63,414 nt of DNA from Bacteroidaceae bacterium (GTDB taxonomy: Bacteria; Bacteroidota; Bacteroidia; Bacteroidales; Bacteroidaceae). Below the pieces are notes generated by a model. The model was not told where the DNA came from, made no database searches, and was given only the letters and a program-made list of their open reading frames with translations. Below, piece after piece: positions 22,415 to 31,322 of this stretch. Positions within the stretch are counted from its first letter, which is position 1, and the number at the start of each line of letters is the position of its first letter. The position numbers and the translations under genes were made by a program. The DNA is taken from NCBI GenBank assembly GCA_016280445.1, contig JAEEGS010000004.1, positions 1 through 63,414 on the forward strand, read 5' to 3'.

Positions 22415-25342
22415 ATGAAGAAAGTTTTACTTATGTTGGTGGCCTTGATAGCCACGACAGCGGCATTTGCACAGAAGGAGGCCACGTTCACTCCTGTGAC
22501 AGATGCTAAAGATTTAGCAGGCGTGCATGTCGCACAGTGTGGCGACGGTTCCGTCTATGTTTCAAGCCCTTACACACAAGCCTTCACAGTGGGTAGTGTG
22601 TCAGTGCCAGCGCCTGAATATGGTTACAGTACCGCTATCCTGAAGTTGGATGCCGATGGCGTAGCCCAGTGGAAAGTGACTTTGGAGGGTGGTCCCAAGG
22701 TGTACACGATGACCACCGAACCAAACGGAACACTCTATGTGGCAGGTACTTTCATGGCTACAGAATGTTTGGTTTGGGACGCGAAGAATGCGATGTATTT
22801 CCTCCGCAATAACGGAGAGGTTTATTCCACTTTCGTCTTGAAGATTAGCTCTGACGGCGAGTTGTTGGCTTACCAGACTTTCGACCCAGAGGTGGATGAA
22901 ACCATCGGTTCTGCTATGGGCGACCCTTGGGATTTGGGCGAATTGGAGCCTCTCTATCAGGCATGGTTCCCCATCGAGATGATTCCTAACAACATCCAGG
23001 TGGATGCCGACATGGTGTATGTGTCAGCCACCTATACGGGTGATGTGAAGGCGCTTGGCTGGGAAGGCGGCTACAACTTCAATGCCGGTTTTGGCATGTA
23101 TGCCGATGCTACATCGGCAGGTGTGTTCTCGATGAACAAGAGTGACCTCTCCGATGCCAAGAACGTGGCTTACGTGAAGTGCACGGGCGATGTGACGGAC
23201 TACCTCTATGGTGTGGATGCCTTCAACTTCTTCGCCTATAAGGGCATGGTCGGCGTGGTGTTCTTTGGTTATGGCAACTTGACGCTCACCACTCCCGACG
23301 GCACGAAGAACTTCACAGGTTGGGAATATGCCACGGATGAGACAGGCAACAAGGAGCACCCGATGGTGTTTGCGCTTGTGCAGAGTCCTATGGGATTGGT
23401 GTCGAAGGAGTTCCATGCTACCAGCCACAGCAATGAATACTCCGGCAACTACAAGATCTTGCGCCCTGTGATGCAGGACGAAACTGTTTACGTGGGCGGT
23501 TCTTTCTATGGCAACTTCCCGCTGAACACGTCAGTGACCAACAATGACCAGACTCCATTCGTGGCTGCCTTCAACATGACTTCTCTGATTGCAGGAAGCG
23601 CGCTCTGGACATGGACTCCTGCAGAGCAGATAGGCAGCATCGATCCTATTGTCATGGCTGTGGCAGGTGAGGAGATTCAGGCTTGCAGCGACAAGGGCAT
23701 CATCACGCTGAACTCCACCACGGGTGAGCCTAAGGGCACAGAAGAGATGGTGATTACGGATGGCGACGTGTGGAACGACACCTATGCTGTTGTTGCTGTT
23801 GTGGATGGCACGGAAGTGATGGTGATGTATAAGGACATGAACGGCGGCGATGATGAAGATGGCGACTTCGGCCATTGGACAAAGGGCATCAAGCCTGTGG
23901 GCGAAGGCGACAACGAGAAGCTGGAGGGCAAGTTGCACACGGCTGTGACGCTCGACGGTGATGTGTATGCGTCGATGCCTTACAACCAGCCCGTCACCTT
24001 TGCCGGCAAGTCTCTGCCCGACACGGAGGGCATGACCTGTGCGCTCATCGGCAAGTACAACAACGAGGGCGATGAGCAGTGGGCTGTCAGCCTCATGGGT
24101 GCTGCCACGGTGACGGCCATGACGACCGACATCGACAACAACCTCTATGCTGTGGGCACCTACACGGATGACCTGAATGTGGTTGATGCTGTCGACGGCT
24201 CCACGCTGATCAAGGGCAGCCCTACATACACTGCGGCTTTCGTGCTGAAGATTTCGCCTGCTGGCAAGTTGCTGGCCTACAAGAACATCGAAGCCACCGC
24301 TCCAGAAGGCGCGGAGTATTGGGGTGACCTCAAGATTGTTCCTAACCGCGTGGAAGTGTATGGCGGCAAGGTGTATGTGGGCACCACTTTCTTGGGCGAT
24401 GTGGCCGACTTCGGTTGGAAGGGCAGCTATGTGGACTATTTCGGCATGGCGCTCATGGACAACAAGAGTGCCGGTATCTTCGCGCTCGACAAGGCGACGC
24501 TGCAGACAGCTGAGGGCGTGGTCACTCTCCAGTCTACGGCGGCTATGATCGATCCAGATGGTCATGGCGCCACTCCAGATGCCTTCTCCTTCTGCTTCGA
24601 CAAGGATGCCAACCTCAACGTGGCCTTCATCGGCTGGGGTGATCTGACGCTTACCTATGGTGCTGACAAGACCGACTTCTCCTTCGGCTTTGGCGAGGAA
24701 GGCACAGGTATGCGTGAGCATGGCTTCGTGCTTTGCAAATTGGGAAGTACCATTTCGAGCGCGAGGATCAATGCTGAAATGAACGACAACGAATACCCCA
24801 CCTACGACATCTGTAGCATGATGGCTGAAGACGACAAGATATATATGGCTGGTACGTTCTTCGGCAACTTATGGTTCAACCCAAGCATCACAGTGGCTAA
24901 GAACACCTCTTTCGTGGTAGCAAGCGCCATCAAAGGATACGATCTTTGGTACTCTACAGGCTCAGAGGACGGTGAGTCTTATGGCACTGCCATGAACTTC
25001 GAGGGTGGTAACTTGATGGTTTCCACTACCGAAGGAACTGATTTGATGGATGTGAACAGTTGGACCATCATGGAGGGCAAGCACCAGTCTGCTACACTGG
25101 CAGACCTTGCAGGTATCAAGTCTGCAGTCAACGGCTACATCTATCGCTCTGGCCACAAGGTGTATGTGAGCGGTCGCTACAAGGCTGAAGAGGCTGCCAA
25201 GGTGGCCACGGGCATCAAGCAGACCGAGGCTCCTGCCAAGGCTAAGGCCACCGGCACACGCTACAACGTGGCTGGCCAGCAGGTGGATGCAGCCTACAAG
25301 GGCTTCTACATCCAGGACGGCAAGAAGAAGTACAGTAAGTAA
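22415..25342 (+). CDS. Secreted protein with two tandem homologous halves and a C-terminal sorting-like tail
   Basis: The 975-residue product has a signal peptide (MKKVLLMLVALIATTAAFAQ). Its two halves (about 20-470 and 490-900) are clear repeats of each other. VYTMTTEPNGTLYVAGTF matches VTAMTTDIDNNLYAVGTY, FVLKISSDGELLAYQTFD matches FVLKISPAGKLLAYKNIE, and IPNNIQVDADMVYVSATY matches VPNRVEVYGGKVYVGTTF. The strands with repeated YVG/YVS edges suggest a beta-propeller-like surface protein. The last 30 residues (RYNVAGQQVDAAYKGFYIQ, DGKKKYSK) are almost the same as the tail of the 35981-38476 product, even in DNA. They resemble C-terminal secretion tails of Prevotella. Function unknown. Confidence 0.85.
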   Translation: MKKVLLMLVALIATTAAFAQKEATFTPVTDAKDLAGVHVAQCGDGSVYVSSPYTQAFTVGSVSVPAPEYGYSTAILKLDADGVAQWKVTLEGGPKVYTMTTEPNGTLYVAGTFMATECLVWDAKNAMYFLRNNGEVYSTFVLKISSDGELLAYQTFDPEVDETIGSAMGDPWDLGELEPLYQAWFPIEMIPNNIQVDADMVYVSATYTGDVKALGWEGGYNFNAGFGMYADATSAGVFSMNKSDLSDAKNVAYVKCTGDVTDYLYGVDAFNFFAYKGMVGVVFFGYGNLTLTTPDGTKNFTGWEYATDETGNKEHPMVFALVQSPMGLVSKEFHATSHSNEYSGNYKILRPVMQDETVYVGGSFYGNFPLNTSVTNNDQTPFVAAFNMTSLIAGSALWTWTPAEQIGSIDPIVMAVAGEEIQACSDKGIITLNSTTGEPKGTEEMVITDGDVWNDTYAVVAVVDGTEVMVMYKDMNGGDDEDGDFGHWTKGIKPVGEGDNEKLEGKLHTAVTLDGDVYASMPYNQPVTFAGKSLPDTEGMTCALIGKYNNEGDEQWAVSLMGAATVTAMTTDIDNNLYAVGTYTDDLNVVDAVDGSTLIKGSPTYTAAFVLKISPAGKLLAYKNIEATAPEGAEYWGDLKIVPNRVEVYGGKVYVGTTFLGDVADFGWKGSYVDYFGMALMDNKSAGIFALDKATLQTAEGVVTLQSTAAMIDPDGHGATPDAFSFCFDKDANLNVAFIGWGDLTLTYGADKTDFSFGFGEEGTGMREHGFVLCKLGSTISSARINAEMNDNEYPTYDICSMMAEDDKIYMAGTFFGNLWFNPSITVAKNTSFVVASAIKGYDLWYSTGSEDGESYGTAMNFEGGNLMVSTTEGTDLMDVNSWTIMEGKHQSATLADLAGIKSAVNGYIYRSGHKVYVSGRYKAEEAAKVATGIKQTEAPAKAKATGTRYNVAGQQVDAAYKGFYIQDGKKKYSK

Positions 25343-25380
25343 ACGAACGTGCAGGTGAACCTACACCTCAATATCCATTC

Positions 25381-25419
25381 AAGAACATTCGGGGGAAGCA
25401 CCTCCGGATGTTCTTTTTC
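25381..25419 (+). terminator. Terminator-like hairpin directly before the C10 protease start
   Basis: AAGAACATTCGGGGG pairs with CCTCCGGATGTTCTT (two mismatches) and is followed by TTTCT. The T-tract ends only a few bases before the start codon at 25427, so it both ends the upstream transcript and could limit expression or translation of the next gene. Confidence 0.75.
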
Positions 25420-25426
25420 TCTCATG

Positions 25427-26794
25427 ATGAAAAAGATTCTGTTTGTATTATTCCTTTTGCTGTGTGTGGCGGTTCATGCCCAGCAACGCGCAACCATCGC
25501 CCCGATGCTCCAGACGCAGTGGGGACAGGGGAGTCCGTACAACCTGCTGTGCCCGACCAAGGGCGGTCAGCACTGCCAGACGGGTTGTGTGGCGACGGCG
25601 ATGGCGCAGGTGATGCGGTTCCACGAGTGGCCCAAGGATGGGTTCGCGTGGAGCAAGATGCAGAACACCTACGCCGCGAACACACCTGCCACGGACGAGT
25701 CGGCACTGGCGGTGGCGGAACTGATGGCGGCATGTGGCGCGGCAGTCAACATGGACTATGGCGTGTCCACCTCGGCAGCATGGGAGGGCGACGCGGCTCT
25801 GGCGCTCGTCAGTGACTACGGCTATGCACCGTCGGTGCGGGAGGTGTTCCGCAACATGTACGGACGCATGGCATGGGAGAACCTGCTCTACCACGAACTG
25901 GCGCAGGGACGCCCCGTGATGTATGGCGGCATGCCCAGCGGCTTCGTCCATCAGTTTGTCTGCGACGGCTATGCGGAGGGGAAGTTCCACTTCAACATGG
26001 CGTGGCAGTTCATGGCCGATGGCCACTACATGGTGGATGAACTGGACCGCTTTCCCGAGGGACAGACCGCCATCGTCGGCATTGCGCCTACGTGTGGCGA
26101 CGACTGGGGCGTGACGTTCAGCGAGAGGGGTTTGACCTTCACGGTGACGGATGCCGGTGAGGTGTCGGTGCGCATGGAGGGTCAGCAGTCGCTCGCGGGC
26201 GAACTGGTGCTGCCCGACGAGGTGACGCACGGCGGCAAGACCTACCGTGTGACCGCCATCGAATACGGTGCCTTCGAGGACTGCGAGGGCATCACGCGGC
26301 TCTGCATCCCGGCCTCGGTGGCGATGATAGGGCGACGTGCCGTGTTGGGCTGCACGAGTCTGGAGGCCATCGACGTGGCAGAGGAGAATCCGTGGTACAG
26401 AGATGAAGAAGGGGTGCTGACCGACCGCGCCGACGAACTGCTGGCATATCCCATCGCCTGCGAGGCAGATGCCTACTGTGTGCCGGAAAGGGTGAAGGAC
26501 ATTCCCGCCTCGCTCTTCCGTGGCAACACCCACTTGCAGCGGGTGGAACTGCCATCGGGTCTGCGGAGCATCGACATCCTCGCCTTCCGAGGCTGCACGG
26601 GTCTGAAGGAGGTGGTGTGTTCAAACCGCTCGCCCAAGGCCATCGAGGATATGGCGTTCGATGACGACACCTACGCCACGGCCACGCTCCATGTGCCTGC
26701 AGGCACTGTGGAGACCTACCGCAAACTCACTGGCTGGAAGAGGTTTCAGCACATCGAAGAAGGGGTTGGCATCGACCTGGCCGAGCAACCCTGA
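25427..26794 (+). CDS. Streptopain-family (C10) cysteine protease-like protein with leucine-rich repeats
   Basis: After the signal peptide (MKKILFVLFLLLCVAVHAQ) the 455-residue product begins directly with the C10 core: IAPMLQTQWGQGSPYNLLCP. Cys54 in GCVATAMAQVM is the nucleophile, and His175 in HQFVCDGY the catalytic histidine. Two things are odd. The usual inhibitory prodomain is missing, and the common NWGWGG motif near the active site is replaced by NMAWQF. From about residue 250 to the end come BspA-type LRR_5 repeats (YGAFEDCEGITRLCIPASV and later LFRGNTHLQRVELPSGLRSI). The mature protein is probably surface-exposed. It may be active without a zymogen stage, or be a binding protein. A start three bases upstream (MMKK) is possible. 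Confidence 0.85.
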   Translation: MKKILFVLFLLLCVAVHAQQRATIAPMLQTQWGQGSPYNLLCPTKGGQHCQTGCVATAMAQVMRFHEWPKDGFAWSKMQNTYAANTPATDESALAVAELMAACGAAVNMDYGVSTSAAWEGDAALALVSDYGYAPSVREVFRNMYGRMAWENLLYHELAQGRPVMYGGMPSGFVHQFVCDGYAEGKFHFNMAWQFMADGHYMVDELDRFPEGQTAIVGIAPTCGDDWGVTFSERGLTFTVTDAGEVSVRMEGQQSLAGELVLPDEVTHGGKTYRVTAIEYGAFEDCEGITRLCIPASVAMIGRRAVLGCTSLEAIDVAEENPWYRDEEGVLTDRADELLAYPIACEADAYCVPERVKDIPASLFRGNTHLQRVELPSGLRSIDILAFRGCTGLKEVVCSNRSPKAIEDMAFDDDTYATATLHVPAGTVETYRKLTGWKRFQHIEEGVGIDLAEQP

Positions 26795-26885
26795 TGTCCA
26801 CGACCGCGGATTGAGCGGATGACGCTGATTTCTTTAAAAAATCGGCGACCGGAAGACGCTGCGGATAAAAAAAGAAAAAGGGGAA

Positions 26886-26975
26886 AAATGGCAACGGGCT
26901 TGCCATGTAATTAAAAACGCCGTTTCCAAATTAATAGGACACGAAGTACCAATTAATTGGAAACGGCGTTACTGT
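26886..26975. repeat. Intergenic hairpin repeat family C with terminator stem
   Basis: ATGGCAACGGGCTTGCCAT, then AACGCCGTTTCCAA paired with TTGGAAACGGCGTT, enclosing TTAATAGG and CAATTAA elements. The stem is followed by ACTGTTTTTG, so it can terminate the plus-strand transcript and, read the other way, the HU transcript. Confidence 0.78.
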
Positions 26976-27034
26976 TTTTGCATTTGCATTTGCCTGTTTG
27001 TCAGGCAAAACCCGCTTCGCTGGCCAAATTTGGC

Positions 27035-27307
27035 TTATGCGAGCTGAGCCTTGTAGTCCTCGCAGGGCTTGAAGTAAGGAATCTTGTGCTCAGGCACGAT
27101 GACAGACTTGTTCTCCTTGATGAGACGGCCCACCTTGGCTGCACGAGTCTTGGTGGTGAAAGTGCCGAAGCCACGGAGGAAGATGTCCTCGCCTTCAGCG
27201 GTCTTGTCCTTGATGATTACCATGAGTGCCTCTACCACACGGAGTGCTTTCTCTCTTTCTACACCTGTTTGGCGGCTGATTTCAGCCACAATTTCTGCTT
27301 TTGTCAT
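27035..27307 (-). CDS. HU-family DNA-binding protein
   Basis: The 90-residue protein matches HU/IHF throughout: MTKAEIVAEISRQTGV, VVEALMVIIKDKTAEGEDIF, then LRGFGTFTTKTRAAKVGR at the base of the arms. The arm region is IKENKSVIVPEHKIPYFKP, in which the usual RNP-containing tip has been replaced by a variant seen in Bacteroidetes HU. HU packs DNA and helps at origins of replication. The gene has its own promoter with TAACTTTG at 27384-27391 and stands alone. A second HU-like gene lies at 41601-42038 but belongs to another subfamily. Confidence 0.95.
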   Translation of the reverse strand: MTKAEIVAEISRQTGVEREKALRVVEALMVIIKDKTAEGEDIFLRGFGTFTTKTRAAKVGRLIKENKSVIVPEHKIPYFKPCEDYKAQLA

Positions 27308-27383
27308 TTTTATTGTCTATTTTTGTGTTATTATTTGCCCTATTTCACTAAATTTTTCTGGGAGTTGCTCCTAAAAGCGAGTG

Positions 27384-27416
27384 CAAAGTTAGTACAAATT
27401 GTCTAAAACACAAAAA
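27384..27416 (-). promoter_or_regulatory. Promoter of the HU gene
   Basis: On the minus strand TTTTTG (27411-27416), about 19 bp, then TAACTTTG (27384-27391). Confidence 0.7.
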
Positions 27417-27526
27417 GATATGAAGAAAAAAAGCCTTGATTTACACTTTTTTCCATGAAAAGTGGGTAACACTCCCCAAGAATGTGGATGAAAACAGACA
27501 GAAAGCCCCTTTTTCACCGCTTTTCA

Positions 27527-28039
27527 TCATGTCTTGTCCGCATTCGCCTGTCGCAAATGCTTAAACCACGCAAACGGGCGTCGCTGGCGAGGGTAGGCGA
27601 GGTTATGCTCGTTGGCGTAGGCCTCGCGCTCGAAACTGATGCTGTGGTAGGCCTTGTTGCTGTTGAAGCGGTGTTGAAACAGCCGCACCAGGTACTCTAC
27701 GCCATACCAGAGGTAGAACAGCGGGTAGGTCATCTCCAACTGCTGCATCGTGTGGATGAACTCGTGGTTCAATTCGTGCCGGCCCATCACGCCCCAACGC
27801 TTCTGCACGAAGATGATGCCGAACAGGTTGATGGCATGATAGTTGCCAAAAGGGAAGTGCCGGTTGTAGATGACTTTCATCGCAGGCTTCGCCACAGCCA
27901 TTGAAGCAGCCGCCATACCTTTCACGTTAGGAATATGGCGTGTTGCATCAACCGCCGGTGTCGTGACCTTCGGCTCAGAAGGCTGTGACGTTGTAGTCTC
28001 CTTCGCTGCGTTGTTGGATGATGTGTCAGTTTCTTTCAT
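27527..28039 (-). CDS. Putative zinc metallopeptidase-like protein with HEFIH motif
   Basis: The start is set at MKETDTSSNN (28039); upstream codons in frame look noncoding. The 170-residue product has a Thr/Ser/Pro-rich N-terminus (1-50). A conserved Bacteroidales domain follows: KVIYNRHFPFGNYHAINLFG, then GRHELNHEFIHTMQQLEM and the hydrophobic YPLFYLWYGVEYLVRLFQ, ending SISFEREAYANEHNLAY. HEFIH (about residues 95-99) has the HExxH form of a zinc site, and the downstream glutamate in FEREAY could be the third ligand. It probably sits at the membrane. Substrate unknown; it may be a degenerate or regulatory peptidase. Confidence 0.78.
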   Translation of the reverse strand: MKETDTSSNNAAKETTTSQPSEPKVTTPAVDATRHIPNVKGMAAASMAVAKPAMKVIYNRHFPFGNYHAINLFGIIFVQKRWGVMGRHELNHEFIHTMQQLEMTYPLFYLWYGVEYLVRLFQHRFNSNKAYHSISFEREAYANEHNLAYPRQRRPFAWFKHLRQANADKT

Positions 28040-28463
28040 GTTTGGAGTGTCACTGCAACAATGTTCATAAAAAAAATGGCTTCCGTTCGTCCAATGGATT
28101 ATCACTAATGCATTGTTGAACGGAGAGCCTACCTATTTCCATTAAAAACTATGTCGATCGAGTGTCTATAAGTGGGGATGTTATGAATTACTATTTACTA
28201 CTTAAAAACTTTACAAAGATTTGGGCAAAAATCTTATAGACCACCCGATATTGTTTTCATATTGGAAGAGAAATAACAGGTATTTTTTTTGAGAATTGAA
28301 TTCGTATTTAGTGTTCAAGCAATTTAATGTCATCATAGTAGATTCGAAGCTTTGCTTCCGCGGGAACGGTGCATAAGGCTCGGGATTGATTTGCTGGAGG
28401 TTTTCTGAGTTGTCCTCTCAGCGGGAGGTGGTTGCCAAACCGCCCCTCTTTGGTTCAGGGGGA
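28040..28463. other. Gene-free stretch between the HEFIH and MORN genes
   Basis: About 420 bp. The left half is AT-rich and should hold the promoter of the leftward gene. The right part has CCAAACCGCCCCTCTTTGG followed by TTCAGGGGG, a hairpin-like end of the MORN transcript. I see no tRNA, no riboswitch and no convincing coding sequence. Confidence 0.5.
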
Positions 28464-29273
28464 TTAACGCTGTGCGAGTGCGCTGTTGATGTCACCTGCA
28501 AAGCGGTTGTCCTTCCAGTTACCTGCGATGACACGTCCGCTGGCGGTGGTGTAAGTACCTGCGCCGTTACGCATGTCTTCCTTGAACTGGCCTGTATAGG
28601 TTGCGCCTGATGCCCATACGAAGGTGCCGTGACCCTCGATGTAGGAGTTGGTGAACTGGCCCTCATACACGTTGCCGTTAGCATAAGTGTACTTGCCGAG
28701 GCCTTCCTTTTCGCCGTTTACCCACTGGCCTGCATACACATCACCATTGTTGTGATAGTATGTGCCGAAGCCATTGCGCATGTTGTTCTCATAGTGACCC
28801 ACATAACGGTCGCCGTTGGCAGCGGTGAAGATGCCTTCGCCTACGCGCATGTCATCCACCCATTCTCCTTCGTAGGTGTCGCCATTGGCCCAAGTCAACT
28901 TGCCGTGGCCATTGCGCTTGCCGTTCTTCCACTCACCTTCGTAGGTGTTGCACTTGTCTGCGTAGAATGCTGTACCGATGCCTTCCTGCTTGCCGTCCTT
29001 GAAGTCACCCTGATAGATGTCGCCTTCCACCCAAGAGTAACGTCCGTAGCCGTCAATCTGTCCATCCACGAAGTTACCTTCGAAGCGGTCACCGTTCTTC
29101 CACTCATACACGCCTTTACCGTGCATTTTGCCGGCCTTCTTGCTGCCGGTATACTTTCCTGCATTCTTCAGGTCGGGGTTCTTGTTACCACCGTCGGCCT
29201 GACTCTGAGCCATGATGTTGTTGTAAGCACCAAGCGAGAGAAATGCTAAAACTGTCAAGATAAACTTCTTCAT
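28464..29273 (-). CDS. Exported MORN-repeat protein
   Basis: The start at 29273 gives MKKFILTVLAFLSLGAYNNI, a signal peptide cut near MAQSQA. The mature part is nine or so MORN repeats of 23 residues, each with the form YEGxWxxGxxxGxGxxxxxxGD: YQGDFKDGKQEGIGTAFYAD, YEGEWKNGKRNGHGKLTWAN, YVGHYENNMRNGFGTYYHNN and more. MORN repeats build elongated beta-sheets that act in membrane binding or as scaffolds. The last unit ends NWKDNRFAGDI. The protein encoded at 8962-9717 carries a shorter MORN-like end. A promoter at 29378-29408 and an untranslated leader of about 95 bp precede the start. Confidence 0.9.
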   Translation of the reverse strand: MKKFILTVLAFLSLGAYNNIMAQSQADGGNKNPDLKNAGKYTGSKKAGKMHGKGVYEWKNGDRFEGNFVDGQIDGYGRYSWVEGDIYQGDFKDGKQEGIGTAFYADKCNTYEGEWKNGKRNGHGKLTWANGDTYEGEWVDDMRVGEGIFTAANGDRYVGHYENNMRNGFGTYYHNNGDVYAGQWVNGEKEGLGKYTYANGNVYEGQFTNSYIEGHGTFVWASGATYTGQFKEDMRNGAGTYTTASGRVIAGNWKDNRFAGDINSALAQR

Positions 29274-29377
29274 AACTTTGCCCTTTCTTTTTTTGTGATT
29301 AGTAAGTTTATGTGAGTAGTATTTAGTTTTTATTGTTTTTTTGCTCTTGTTGAACCTCTTGTTTTGTTTCAACGATG

Positions 29378-29408
29378 CAAAGTTATAGGTTATGAACACT
29401 ATAACCAA
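29378..29408 (-). promoter_or_regulatory. Promoter of the MORN gene
   Basis: Minus strand: TTTG (29405-29408), 20 bp, TAACTTTG (29378-29385). Spacing and sequence fit the Bacteroidales consensus exactly. Confidence 0.8.
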
Positions 29409-29662
29409 ATAAAAAATACAAAAAATGACATAAAAATGAAAAAAACTTTGATTTCGCTCCTAATTCGCACATTTTGCACGAATAAAAGTACTTTTTAGTG
29501 TACAAAATAAGAGGAAACATTTCGTCACTTCACATGAAACGGAAACATAAAAGGAAACAAAATCGCCATCATTTTGCATCATAACCTTCAAAGGAAACAT
29601 AAACGGAGTTGAAAAAATCGCATTTCCGAACGGCTGTTATGTTTCCTTTTTCGCGAAAAAAG

Positions 29663-29893
29663 TCGATTTCTTCGAGAAAGAAGGCACTCTCAGTCCCGAT
29701 GAGAAGGTGTTTGTTGTCTCAATGGAAAGGATCTGGTCGTCCCAATAAAGAGGAGCTTATCGTCTCGGTGAACAGGGCTTCTTCATCCCAACGAGAAGCC
29801 TCTTTTCACACCGACAACAGGATCATCTTCGTCAGGAGAAAGAGCACGTCCACCACATACAACAAGAACTTCTTCATCGGAAAGAGGGACTTT
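29663..29893 (+). repeat. Degenerate 23-bp repeat array, about ten copies
   Basis: From 29687 nine units of exactly 23 bp follow head to tail, with a tenth of 24 bp before them. Best units share a core like TCGTCYCAAYGARAAGG; later units drift. The period of 23 is not a multiple of 3, so the open frame across it (97 codons) is unlikely to be a gene. The period matches the rep iterons but the sequence does not. Confidence 0.75.
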
Positions 29894-29934
29894 TCCCATT
29901 AGTTATTTAACATAATGTGTGATATGTACCATAA

Positions 29935-30038
29935 ATAAATCGTTCAATTCGTTTCATTCTCCGAAGGACGATGTTTTTATCAACATATCCCTTTGGGATG
30001 ATTAAACGAATTGAACGAAATGAACGGATTGAAGGGGT
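29935..30038. repeat. Intergenic hairpin repeat family B
   Basis: Centre TCCGAAGGACGATG, then CAACATATCCCTTTGGGATG, is the same as in the copy at 42270-42353 and the half copies at 39693-39760 and 49316-49368. The outer arms (TTCAATTCGTTTCATT and AACGAATTGAACGAA) pair with each other but differ from those of the other copy. The rest of the 29274-30142 gap holds GGAAACA-rich sequence and no gene I can support. Confidence 0.75.
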
Positions 30039-30142
30039 TATTCTTGCTTGTTATTGTTCAGATGGGGTGTGTCTGCTATTGATATGCAGTGATTGATAAG
30101 CAGTTTTTCGTTTCCTAGATGTAGAATGAATCTATAATATTT

Positions 30143-31297
30143 CTAGATGTAGAAAGTATATATAATATATAATATGTATGCGAGGAACAGGAGTGTGCCT
30201 TCCCAACGGACGATGGCGCGATGGGTGTGGAGGAACACCCAAAGGGCGATGGCGAGGGAGAACATGACGGCGTAGTCGATGAGGAAGGGGTTCCAGGCGT
30301 TCTGGATGGGCGTGATGGCCGATGCGACACCGATGACGCTGAGGATGTTGAAGGTGACGGAGCCGATGATGTTGCCCACTGCCATGTCGGTTTCACCGCG
30401 TCGGGCGGCCATGAGGGAGGCAAAGAGTTCGGGCAGCGACGTGCCAACGGCCACGACAGTGAGGCCGATGATGCGCTCCATCTCGGTTTGTGGCACCCCA
30501 AACTGCTGGCCGAGGGTCATGGCGATGGCGGAAGAGCCGTCGATGAGGAGGTCGGCGCCCCATACCATGGCGGCAAGGGATATGAGGACGAGCAGGAGTG
30601 CCCGCCAGAGTGGCATGGGTGCAGCCGGTGCTTCGGTTGCGGAAGGAGAAGAGACCTCTGCAGAAGATTCGGATGACGAAGTAGTAGAAGCAGAAACGGA
30701 TGAAGGAGCAGAGGAAGAAACGGATGAGGTAGCAGCGGAAGAAACAGATGAAGAAGAAGAAACGGCAGAAGCAGCGGGTGCGCCATAGGATGAGCCAGAG
30801 GCGGAAGAGGCTGCTGCCAGGGCGGCGGCGCCTCTTTTCTGTTGGTGGCGCGAGTAGGTGACTTCCCAACTGATGAAGACGATGAGGAGGAGGACCATGA
30901 TGATGCCTTGCCATCGCTGGATGGTGCCGTCGTTGGTGACGGCGGCGAGGATGAGGAGGATCATGGAGAGAATCATGAAGGGGAGGTCGATGCGGAGCAT
31001 CTGCTTGGTGGCCGGCAGGGGGTGGATGATGGAGGTGAGTCCGAGGATGAGGGCGACGTTGGCGATGTTGGAGCCAGCCACGTTGCCGATGGCGAGTCCT
31101 GAGGAGCCTATCCATGCAGCCTGGGTGGAGACGAGGAGTTCGGGCATGGAGGTGCCGAATCCGATGACCGTGATGCCGATGACCATGGTGGATAGACGGG
31201 CGCGTTGGGCGATGGCCACTGCCCCGTCTATCAAGAAGTCGCCCCCCTTGACAAGGAGGGCGAATCCGATGAGTATGAATAGTATGTTCAGTAACAT
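30143..31297 (-). CDS. Calcium/sodium antiporter (CaCA family, YrbG-like)
   Basis: The 384-residue membrane protein has the two inverted halves of the CaCA exchanger family. The first alpha-repeat is GFGTSMPELLVSTQ with GNVAGSNIANVALILG, and the second is AVGTSLPELFASLMAAR with GNIIGSVTFNILSVIG. The acidic residue in each PEL motif binds the cations. About ten hydrophobic helices flank these. The odd part is the loop between the halves (about residues 155-230). It is a run of Ser, Ala, Thr and Glu made of long Ser/Ala stretches, much longer than the usual short acidic loop. The gene lies convergent to nothing and is followed upstream by the LruC gene's end only 25 bp away, but on the same strand. 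Confidence 0.93.
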   Translation of the reverse strand: MLLNILFILIGFALLVKGGDFLIDGAVAIAQRARLSTMVIGITVIGFGTSMPELLVSTQAAWIGSSGLAIGNVAGSNIANVALILGLTSIIHPLPATKQMLRIDLPFMILSMILLILAAVTNDGTIQRWQGIIMVLLLIVFISWEVTYSRHQQKRGAAALAAASSASGSSYGAPAASAVSSSSSVSSAATSSVSSSAPSSVSASTTSSSESSAEVSSPSATEAPAAPMPLWRALLLVLISLAAMVWGADLLIDGSSAIAMTLGQQFGVPQTEMERIIGLTVVAVGTSLPELFASLMAARRGETDMAVGNIIGSVTFNILSVIGVASAITPIQNAWNPFLIDYAVMFSLAIALWVFLHTHRAIVRWEGTLLFLAYILYIIYTFYI

Positions 31298-31322
31298 GCT
31301 ATGCCGTTAAGTACGAGACATT

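Noticed and set aside
29609-29902. Open plus-strand frame of 97 codons
   Set aside because: It runs through a 23-bp repeat array whose period is not a multiple of three, and has no family resemblance or start signal.
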